A stretch of 12,042 nucleotides of DNA from Clostridia bacterium (lineage in GTDB: Bacteria; Bacillota; Clostridia; Christensenellales; CAG-314). Below the pieces are notes generated by a model. It was not told the DNA's origin. It did not search any database and saw only the letters and a list, made by a program, of their open reading frames with translations. Shown here one piece after another: positions 7,258 to 12,042 of the stretch. Numbering within the stretch: position 1 is the stretch's first letter; each line of letters begins with the position of its first letter. Both the position numbers and the translations under genes were made by a program. The DNA lies in assembly GCA_017452035.1 (NCBI GenBank), contig JAFTNE010000105.1:1-12042 (forward strand), written 5' to 3'.

Positions 7258-7644
7258 TTAGTCGTCCGTATTCTTGCGATACAAACAGCAGTCGCCCGTC
7301 AAGCTCAAAGTATCGCAGTGTCCCGTCAGGTCGTCAAAGTCGCCACCAAAGTTAACGCAGTCGTGGCACTTTGTTTTGATGACCTCTTTAAGCTTACGTT
7401 CGTACTCAATTCGTAGCATAATTTTGCCACTTATTTCCTCAATTCGGCTAACGCCAGCAAAGTTGATATACACTGTTTTGGCATCCTCACGGATAAAGTA
7501 GGGCGCAACACAATGGTCTTCGGGTAGCTCCGTCATCTTGATAAATTTTGCTCCAGCATTGTTTACAAAGGATATAAAATCTTCCAATGTGTCAACTCCA
7601 TCTGGATACGTATAGTATAGGTGGTCAATTTGTAATAATCTCAT
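7258..7644 (-). CDS. Small Cys-rich protein of unknown function
   Basis: I do not recognise this 128-residue protein. The first 90 residues are soluble and mixed alpha/beta in character (MRLLQIDHLYYTYPDG..., then YINFAGVSRIEEISG). The C-terminal 35 residues hold five cysteines, C93-x2-C96-x13-C110-x8-C119-C120, with H94 and H109 beside them. This pattern suggests a zinc knuckle or similar metal site; in an exported protein it could form disulfides, but there is no signal peptide. A sixth cysteine is C45. It starts two bases after the stop of the preceding membrane-protein gene. AGGTAGGA (7653-7660) inside the end of that gene serves as its ribosome binding site, so the two are translationally coupled and may act together. 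The strong terminator follows directly. Confidence 0.85.
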   Translation of the reverse strand: MRLLQIDHLYYTYPDGVDTLEDFISFVNNAGAKFIKMTELPEDHCVAPYFIREDAKTVYINFAGVSRIEEISGKIMLRIEYERKLKEVIKTKCHDCVNFGGDFDDLTGHCDTLSLTGDCCLYRKNTDD

Positions 7645-7646
7645 TT

Positions 7647-8162
7647 TTATTTTCCTACCTTTTTGATAATGTAGAACTGGTTGTTGATTTCGTCATACAA
7701 GCCAACGACCTTTTTGTTGTTGTAGTCATCACAAGTAAATTTTGCAAAAGCGTTACTAGAAAAGCAAGGGCTGGTATCTACGTTTTTTGTGATGCCGTTT
7801 TTTGTTACTGTTACAATGTAGTAAACAGCGCCACGATTTCGCCACAAGTTTGCCGTTGCAACCCTGTCTAACGTTACTTCGTGTTCGCTAAACTCGGCAA
7901 AATGTTTTGTCAAGTACACGTTTTTGCTGTGGTAAACTACCATAAAAATTGCAAAAAATATCGAAACAACACCAATAGCTCCCAGCCAGGTCAGCAGTCC
8001 CACATCCCAAAACTCAATGTTTACCATACAAACGGGCAACGCAACCACCAAAAATGTTGCAACTACCACAATCAACCAAACGTAAAACAAAAGTTTTATT
8101 TGATGTTTTCTCCATTGGTATTCGACACTGTTTTTTATATCTTGTTTTGTAAAATTATTCAT
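7647..8162 (-). CDS. Two-TM membrane protein of unknown function, first gene of a possibly phase-variable unit
   Basis: The 171-residue product is not one I recognise. A basic N-terminus (residues 1-23) leads to two hydrophobic helices, about 24-46 and 54-77, separated by a short acidic loop. A soluble C-terminal domain of about 90 residues follows, with strand-like segments (AVYYIVTVTKNG, NNQFYIIKKV). The layout of two helices plus a small beta-rich domain recalls PH-like membrane proteins, but I see no diagnostic motif. The positive N-terminus and positive residues after helix 2 (HSKNVYLTK) favour both ends in the cytoplasm. The ATG is set by AGGAG at 8168-8172, five bases away. Its promoter contains the G9 tract at 8205-8213. 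It is coupled to the Cys-rich gene downstream. Confidence 0.85.
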   Translation of the reverse strand: MNNFTKQDIKNSVEYQWRKHQIKLLFYVWLIVVVATFLVVALPVCMVNIEFWDVGLLTWLGAIGVVSIFFAIFMVVYHSKNVYLTKHFAEFSEHEVTLDRVATANLWRNRGAVYYIVTVTKNGITKNVDTSPCFSSNAFAKFTCDDYNNKKVVGLYDEINNQFYIIKKVGK

Positions 8163-8185
8163 TGGTACTCCTAATTATCGTTTGT

Positions 8186-8219
8186 ATTATAATAGCAAAA
8201 TCTCGGGGGGGGGTGTCAA
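8186..8219 (-). promoter_or_regulatory. Promoter with a nine-base homopolymer in its spacer, candidate phase-variable promoter
   Basis: Reading the minus strand, a perfect TTGACA (8219-8214) is followed at once by nine C (8213-8205) and then by the -10 region. Two -10 boxes are possible: TATTAT with a TGC extension (8194-8189), giving a 19-base spacer, or TATAAT (8191-8186), giving 22. Both are longer than the 17-base optimum, so loss of C residues would bring the boxes to optimal spacing. Transcription would start near 8180, just before the AGGAG of the 8162 gene. Confidence 0.6.
8205..8213. repeat. G9 homopolymer (C9 on the minus strand)
   Basis: Nine G in a row is the longest G/C run in the window; the next are G6 in uvrC (4081-4086) and G5 before pfp. 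Such tracts slip during replication. Its length in a consensus sequence may also be a sequencing or assembly error. Confidence 0.9.
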
Positions 8220-8225
8220 CAGTTT

Positions 8226-8828
8226 TTAGTAGGTTTTTGTCAATACTGCTATGTAAACGTCAAGCATTTTGATAGTGCCAACAAGCGCGTAGATTGCAAC
8301 TGGCACAGCAAAAACCATCACAACTATGGATGCAATGCTCCAGCCTTTGGGATGCTTGACTGTGCTTTTTTCTATCAATTTGAAAAAGCCCCAACCAATC
8401 AGCCCTCCAAGGGTATTTGTTACAAGGTCGATTGCGGCAAAGCAACCAATGTGAGTGACCAATTGCAACATCTCAAAGCAAGCACTAGATGCAAAGGAAA
8501 TCACAAATGCCCAAAGCAGTTTGTTGCGCTTGAAAAAGTAGGATACGTACAATCCCAGTGGTATGTATGCAACCACGTTCAAGATGTCTTGGCGCGCATC
8601 AAGAAAGATGTTTCCCCAGTAGTTTTGCTCAAACAACGCAACAAAGCTATCGTAGGCAAATTGCCACTTTTGTGGCCAGGTCATTTCGCCAAAGATGTAG
8701 TAGGTGTCGGTTATGGTAATTTTCATGTTGCATTTGAGAGCTATCAGCCACACCAACAACCACACATACACACAAAATATAGCTACGGAAAGCTTGTGCA
8801 AAGTTTTTGTGTTTTCGAGTTTTGTCAT
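8226..8828 (-). CDS. VanZ-family membrane protein
   Basis: A 200-residue polytopic protein of the VanZ-like family. VanZ itself confers low-level teicoplanin resistance; most chromosomal relatives have no defined role. Family marks are NVVAYIPLG (84-92), FEMLQ (118-122) and the D134/NTLGG (138-142) segment before the last conserved helix. Predicted membrane helices are about 12-32, 82-98, 104-124, 132-152 and 163-187. The arginine usual before the conserved Asp is not evident here. The start is taken at 8828 because the dut TAG ends one base upstream (TAG-T-ATG), a coupling arrangement. A longer frame to 8885 would lie inside dut. No clear Shine-Dalgarno is present, which fits coupling. No other van genes are near, so a resistance role is not implied. 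Confidence 0.8.
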   Translation of the reverse strand: MTKLENTKTLHKLSVAIFCVYVWLLVWLIALKCNMKITITDTYYIFGEMTWPQKWQFAYDSFVALFEQNYWGNIFLDARQDILNVVAYIPLGLYVSYFFKRNKLLWAFVISFASSACFEMLQLVTHIGCFAAIDLVTNTLGGLIGWGFFKLIEKSTVKHPKGWSIASIVVMVFAVPVAIYALVGTIKMLDVYIAVLTKTY

Positions 8829-8829
8829 A

Positions 8830-9306
8830 CTATTTTTTATCTGTACTACCCAAGCCACCTGTGCGCTCGGTGGTAACGTCGTCATCTTCCGTTAGGAAGT
8901 ATTGTGTAAAAATTCCTTGTGCAAAGGCGTTTCCAGCAGGAACAAACAAAGGCTTTTCCCCTTCGTTTGTAATTTTTACAAAAATGTGGCCTTCGTTGGG
9001 GGCGTTGCAGTAGTCGGCATCAATTATGCCCACTGTGTTATCTAAGCGCAAACGGAACTTAAAACCAAGACCACTGCGAGGGAAAATCATCAAACACCAG
9101 TTGTCTGGCATCAATGCGCGAATACCTGTTGCAACGGTGGTAGTTTCGTGTGGGGCAAGGTTGATGTCCGTTGGCGCAAAAAAGTCGTAGCCAGCACTTT
9201 TTGCCGTTGCGCGCTTTGGCAACAAAATGTTGTTGTAGGTAGTTTCGTCGCCACTTTGTAAAAAGGTAGCAAGGGTTACTTTTTCAAATTTAGCTTTTGT
9301 TCTCAT
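8830..9306 (-). CDS. dut: Trimeric dUTPase (deoxyuridine 5'-triphosphate nucleotidohydrolase)
   Basis: Hydrolyses dUTP to dUMP and PPi, keeping uracil out of DNA and supplying dTMP synthesis. The 158 residues carry all five motifs of the trimeric all-beta family. Motif I is AGYDFFA (38-44) and motif II PRSGLG (76-81). Motif III is GIIDADY (93-99), with the water-activating aspartate and the uridine-stacking tyrosine. Motif IV is GNAFAQ (125-130) and motif V RTGGLGST (148-155), the P-loop-like tail that closes over the triphosphate. Motif III continues as CNAPNEG instead of the common RGE, a small family variation. AGGAG (9316-9320) sets the ATG, nine bases away. It is the first gene of a unit with the VanZ-family gene. 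The family also occurs in phages, but no phage genes surround it. Confidence 0.94.
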   Translation of the reverse strand: MRTKAKFEKVTLATFLQSGDETTYNNILLPKRATAKSAGYDFFAPTDINLAPHETTTVATGIRALMPDNWCLMIFPRSGLGFKFRLRLDNTVGIIDADYCNAPNEGHIFVKITNEGEKPLFVPAGNAFAQGIFTQYFLTEDDDVTTERTGGLGSTDKK

Positions 9307-9394
9307 GGGATGTATCTCCTGTAGGATATCAACGCGACATTGTTTGTATTAGAACAGTTGTTACTCCAATCGTCTTGTTAAAACTGATGTCATA

Positions 9395-9423
9395 ATTTTA
9401 CCATACAACAATGTTTTTTTCAA
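9395..9423 (-). promoter_or_regulatory. dut promoter (minus strand)
   Basis: On the minus strand TTGAAA (9423-9418), a 17-base spacer and TAAAAT (9400-9395) are preceded by TATGG, an extended -10 of the TRTG type. The expected start near 9388 leaves a leader of about 80 bases. It diverges from the GH2 promoter, whose -35 lies about 43 bases away. Confidence 0.7.
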
Positions 9424-9465
9424 CATCTTTACAAATAGTGTTGCAATTTTTTGATAAAACTGCTG

Positions 9466-9494
9466 TTTACATAACTGTCTTTTTGTGGTACAAT
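9466..9494 (+). promoter_or_regulatory. Promoter of the GH2-tadA pair
   Basis: TTTACA (9466-9471) and TACAAT (9489-9494) with a 17-base spacer and TGTGG before the -10, matching the uvrC core. Transcription would start near 9501, leaving a leader of about 54 bases before the ATG at 9555. Confidence 0.78.
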
Positions 9495-9554
9495 ATGGGT
9501 ACTATACTGCAACTTTGCGTTTTTGCAACGTATGCAACAAAAAGGGGTAACAAT

Positions 9555-11300
9555 ATGGCGCTTCAACAACTGACAACACCTTGGGGTGAAAACATTTCCG
9601 ACAAACCTTGGCAGGAGTACCCTCGCCCACAGTTTGTGCGCAAAAGCTACATCAACCTCAATGGATATTGGGAGTACGCAATTACTAAAAACGAGTATTT
9701 CCCCACAGCTTACCATGGCAAAATTTTGGTGCCATTTTCTCCCGAAAGCCCACTTTCCGGCGTTAATCGTCAACTAAATCCCGGTGAATACCTATTTTAT
9801 CGCCGTACGTTCACTTTGACAAAAAGTTTCGTCAAAGACATTGTTTTGCTCAATTTTGGCGCAGTAGATTGCATTTGTGACGTGTTTGTCAATGGCAAAA
9901 ACGTTTGTCATCACGTTGGTGGTTACAACAGTTTTAGCGCAGATATTACCAGCGCACTAACCGAGGGCGAAAACACACTTGTTGTTCGCGTGCAGGACTT
10001 TACCGACACAAGCTACCACACCAACGGCAAGCAATCCACCCATCGCAAAGGCATGTGGTACACCCCTCAAAGTGGCATTTGGCAAACTGTTTGGATGGAA
10101 AGCGTACCCAAGCAATACATTGAGAGTGTAAAAATCATCCCCGACTACGACAACGCGCGCGTGGAAATTTTGCCCAAATGCTCAACAACGGAAAGCGTTA
10201 CTTGCGTTGTAATGGATGGCGACAAGGAAATTGCCAAAGCTGACGGCAAGGAAAAAATTGTGGTGCAACTGCCCGATAACTTCAAAAGCTGGTCGCCCGA
10301 TGAGCCATTTTTGTACAACCTTAAACTTATCACTCGCCGTGACGAAGTTATGTGCTACTTTGGTATGCGCAAGTTCGGTTACGCGCGTTTTGGCGAACAT
10401 TTGCGCTTAACACTCAACAACAAACCCATTTTCCACAACGGTCTACTCGACCAAGGCTATTGGTCGGACGGTTTGTACACAGCCCCTTGTGACGAAGCGC
10501 TTGTGTTCGACATCCAAAAGATGAAAGACCTTGGCTTTAACATGCTTCGTAAACACATCAAGGTAGAGCCTATGCGTTGGTACTACCACTGCGACCGACT
10601 TGGTATGCTCGTTTGGCAAGATATGCCCAGTGGTGGCACAAAGCAACACAAGTGGATGACACTTATTGTACCCAACATTGGCATTGACAAAATCAAAGAT
10701 AACAACTACAAGTTGTTTTCACGCAAAGCACCCGAAAGTCGCGAGCGTTTTTGGATTGAGTACAAAGAAATGCTCAACCAACTGTTCAACTGCACAAGCA
10801 TTGCAATGTGGGTACCCTTTAATGAAGCTTGGGGACAGTTTGACGCCAACGAAGTAGCCAAGTGGACCAAGCAATTTGACCCCACTCGCACAGTGGATCA
10901 CGCCAGTGGCTGGCACGACCAAGGTGGTGGAGATATCAAAAGCTTGCACGTCTACTTTAAGCCTGTTCGTATCAAAAAGGACAAAAACCGTGTGCTGTGC
11001 CTAACGGAGTTTGGTGGCTACGTCTACAAAGATATGGCGCACAGTTTCAACCCCGACCACACTTATAGTTACAAAACATTTAAAACGCAACAAGATTTCA
11101 ACAAAGGGCTCAAAAAGCTGTTTACGCGTGACGTAATCAGGCTTATTCCCAAAGGACTTTCTGCCAGCGTTTACACCCAAGTAAGCGACGTAGAGGACGA
11201 AGTTAATGGCATCTACACCTACGACCGTAAGGTGCTGAAAGTGGATGGCGAAATGATGAAGGACATCAACAACCAAATTGCCCAAACAAAGTTGGATTAG
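9555..11300 (+). CDS. Cytoplasmic glycoside hydrolase family 2 (beta-galactosidase/beta-glucuronidase type)
   Basis: A retaining GH2 enzyme of 581 residues. The N-terminal jelly-roll sugar-binding domain (about 27-186) and the immunoglobulin-like domain (about 187-278) precede the TIM barrel (about 280-575). The acid/base glutamate is E424 in WVPFNEAWGQF and the nucleophile E485 in LTEFGGY. HNGLLDQGYWSDGLYTAP and MLVWQDMPSGG are typical barrel segments of the family. There is no signal peptide, so it should act on imported oligosaccharides. The substrate cannot be fixed: beta-galactoside, beta-glucuronide and beta-mannoside enzymes share this fold, and the SDGLYTAP form is common in uncharacterised gut GH2 clades. 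The ATG at 9555 is set by AAAGGGG (9541-9547); an open frame from 9411 would run through the promoter. No sugar transporter or regulator is adjacent; tadA follows after ten bases. Confidence 0.92.
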   Translation: MALQQLTTPWGENISDKPWQEYPRPQFVRKSYINLNGYWEYAITKNEYFPTAYHGKILVPFSPESPLSGVNRQLNPGEYLFYRRTFTLTKSFVKDIVLLNFGAVDCICDVFVNGKNVCHHVGGYNSFSADITSALTEGENTLVVRVQDFTDTSYHTNGKQSTHRKGMWYTPQSGIWQTVWMESVPKQYIESVKIIPDYDNARVEILPKCSTTESVTCVVMDGDKEIAKADGKEKIVVQLPDNFKSWSPDEPFLYNLKLITRRDEVMCYFGMRKFGYARFGEHLRLTLNNKPIFHNGLLDQGYWSDGLYTAPCDEALVFDIQKMKDLGFNMLRKHIKVEPMRWYYHCDRLGMLVWQDMPSGGTKQHKWMTLIVPNIGIDKIKDNNYKLFSRKAPESRERFWIEYKEMLNQLFNCTSIAMWVPFNEAWGQFDANEVAKWTKQFDPTRTVDHASGWHDQGGGDIKSLHVYFKPVRIKKDKNRVLCLTEFGGYVYKDMAHSFNPDHTYSYKTFKTQQDFNKGLKKLFTRDVIRLIPKGLSASVYTQVSDVEDEVNGIYTYDRKVLKVDGEMMKDINNQIAQTKLD

Positions 11301-11310
11301 TAGGTAACAC

Positions 11311-11760
11311 ATGACAGAACAACAAAAATTTATGAACATTGCCTTGGAGCAAGCGCGCATTTCCCTTGCCGAGGACGAAGTACCCATTGGCGCAATTGTG
11401 GTAAAAAACGGCCAAGTAATTTCCGTTGCGCACAACACTCGCAATGCATCCAAAAACGCAGTTGAGCATGCCGAAGTGGTGGCAATATCCAAGGCGTGCC
11501 AAGCTTTGGGCGACTGGCGACTTATCGGTTGCTCGCTGTACGTAACGTTAGAGCCTTGTGTGATGTGCCTTGGCGCATGCTACAACGCGCGCATTTCCAA
11601 TTTGTACTTTGGCGCATTTGACCTTAGTGGCGCAGGATGTATTCACCTTGCCGAGCATATTGGCAACACACTAAACCACCACTTGAACATTCAAGGTGGC
11701 ATTTGTGAAAAGGACTGCTCAGCGATACTTACAGACTATTTCAAGTCCAAAAGACAGTAA
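11311..11760 (+). CDS. tadA: tRNA-specific adenosine deaminase TadA
   Basis: Deaminates A34 to inosine in tRNA-Arg(ACG), letting one tRNA read CGU, CGC and CGA. The 149 residues have the zinc cytidine/adenosine deaminase signature: HAE (H53, proton-shuttling E55) and PCVMC (C83, C86). VPIGAIVV (24-31) and the SLYVTLEPC strand (75-83) are typical. The usual DxKxGA stretch is replaced by FDLSGAGCIH. CGT and CGC are frequent Arg codons in this window, consistent with a need for this editing. The spacer to the GH2 gene is ten bases and contains only a weak AGTAGG/TAGG site over the GH2 stop, so it is probably co-transcribed. The dnaX/SRP RNA neighbours often found with tadA in Firmicutes are not seen in the 280 bases that follow. 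Confidence 0.93.
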   Translation: MTEQQKFMNIALEQARISLAEDEVPIGAIVVKNGQVISVAHNTRNASKNAVEHAEVVAISKACQALGDWRLIGCSLYVTLEPCVMCLGACYNARISNLYFGAFDLSGAGCIHLAEHIGNTLNHHLNIQGGICEKDCSAILTDYFKSKRQ

Positions 11761-11950
11761 CGTAAAAATACACTGGTAGCAACGTTTTGCAAACGTAAAC
11801 AACACCAAACTCTTGCTTAACGCACTCAAAAGCTGTTAGTTTGTACCAGTTTTGCATCAAATTACATAAACGTACCGATAGGTATCGCAAGCGCTTTGAG
11901 CATGGTGGACAGCATTTAAACCACATTTCAAACTAAATTGATAAATAAAA
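11761..11950. other. Spacer after tadA with no gene recognised
   Basis: About 190 bases hold one neat small hairpin (ACGTTT-TGC-AAACGT, 11782-11796) but no T tract after it and no convincing open reading frame. The conserved SRP RNA tetraloop region is not present. Confidence 0.5.
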
Positions 11951-11986
11951 AAATCCGTAGAGACCTCTACGGATTTTTCTTTTTGT
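11948..11986. terminator. Bidirectional terminator between tadA and the right-edge gene
   Basis: AAATCCGTAGA (11951-11961) and TCTACGGATTT (11966-11976) form an 11-base-pair stem around a GACC loop. T tracts follow on both strands (A run at 11947-11953, T run at 11974-11985). It lies 20 bases past the stop of the minus-strand edge gene and can also end the GH2-tadA transcript. Confidence 0.92.
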
Positions 11987-11995
11987 TTATACTAA

Positions 11996-12042
11996 CTATT
12001 TCAGTAAGCTCTTGCCGTCCAGTAATTTTTTAAGTACAAAAC
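11996..12042 (-). CDS. Probable C-terminal end of a minus-strand gene
   Basis: Fourteen codons read from the right edge to a TAG (11998-11996), ending LKKLLDGKSLLK. The strong terminator placed 20 bases beyond this stop on the same strand supports a real gene end. Another minus frame stops slightly earlier (TGA at about 12001-12003) and gives a less natural tail. Too short to identify. Confidence 0.4.
   Translation of the reverse strand, partial: FVLKKLLDGKSLLK

Noticed and set aside
8226..8828. Glycopeptide resistance cluster
   Set aside because: Only a VanZ-like protein is present; no vanH, vanA, vanX, vanR or vanS is seen, and the family is widespread outside resistance clusters.
8352..8876. 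Plus-strand 174-codon open frame
   Set aside because: It is antisense to the VanZ-family gene, has no ribosome binding site and no recognisable motif; the minus-strand frame has family motifs and a coupled start.
8829..8885. N-terminal extension of the VanZ-family gene
   Set aside because: It would overlap the dUTPase motif V coding region; ATG 8828 is one base after the dut stop and begins just before the first membrane helix.
9411..9554. N-terminal extension of the GH2 gene
   Set aside because: It would run across a promoter with a 17-base spacer; AAAGGGG before ATG 9555 marks the true start.
11001..11492. Minus-strand 163-codon open frame
   Set aside because: It lies opposite the end of the GH2 gene and the start of tadA, both of which have catalytic motifs; its composition is that of a shadow frame.
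575..11760. TGA read as Trp or Gly (alternative genetic code)
   Set aside because: All core genes are full length under the standard code, Trp is encoded by TGG and no in-frame TGA interrupts a gene.
11741..11926. Minus-strand 61-codon open frame after tadA
   Set aside because: It overlaps the tadA end, has odd composition and no ribosome binding site; the strong terminator lies upstream of it on that strand with no clear promoter between.
11761..11950. SRP RNA gene, often found beside tadA in Firmicutes
   Set aside because: The conserved GGAAGG/AGCAGCC apical region is absent on both strands.
1..12042. Mobile element, prophage or CRISPR array
   Set aside because: No transposase, integrase, phage structural gene, terminal repeats, or regularly spaced repeats are visible; dut alone is not phage evidence.

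Overview
The window looks like a piece of a chromosome from a low-to-moderate GC Gram-positive bacterium, probably an uncultured gut-type Clostridia or a relative. The reasons are AT-rich spacers with intrinsic terminators, AGGAG/GGGG ribosome binding sites, promoters with the Gram-positive TRTG extended -10 element, a PPi-type phosphofructokinase, and a cytoplasmic GH2 glycosidase. This is an inference from gene content and signals; no taxonomic marker such as rRNA is present. I see no insertion sequence, prophage, CRISPR array, tRNA or rRNA gene.

Layout. (1) Positions 2-355 hold the C-terminal end of an unrecognised protein with a Gln/Pro/Thr-rich linker. (2) 490-3479 is a potassium-uptake operon, trkA-trkH, with a clear promoter and a terminator. 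(3) 3480-3673 is a spacer with a possible folded RNA element and the uvrC promoter. (4) uvrC (3674-5503) has no Shine-Dalgarno sequence and its -10 box sits directly before the ATG, so it may be leaderless. (5) pfp (5720-6943) encodes a PPi-dependent phosphofructokinase with a palindrome-containing leader. (6) 6944-7257 is a 314-base convergent intergenic region with hairpins. (7) On the minus strand, read right to left, dut and a VanZ-family membrane protein form one unit (9306-8226). A two-gene unit of unknown function follows (8162-7258): a two-TM protein, then a small Cys-rich protein. (8) A divergent promoter region (about 9307-9554) separates dut from a plus-strand pair, GH2 glycosidase and tadA (9555-11760). 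This pair ends at a bidirectional terminator shared with a minus-strand gene entering from the right edge.

Most genes are housekeeping: K+ homeostasis (TrkAH), nucleotide excision repair (UvrC), glycolysis (PFK), dUTP sanitation (Dut) and anticodon wobble editing (TadA). The GH2 enzyme has no signal peptide and probably cleaves imported oligosaccharides, feeding glycolysis.

The least ordinary signal is a run of nine G (C on the transcribed minus strand) at 8205-8213. It lies exactly between a perfect TTGACA -35 box and the -10 region of the unknown two-gene unit. This is the layout of a slipped-strand, phase-variable promoter. Other points are a repeated promoter signature, an apparently leaderless uvrC with an inverted repeat over its promoter, and the absence of TGA among twelve visible stop codons.
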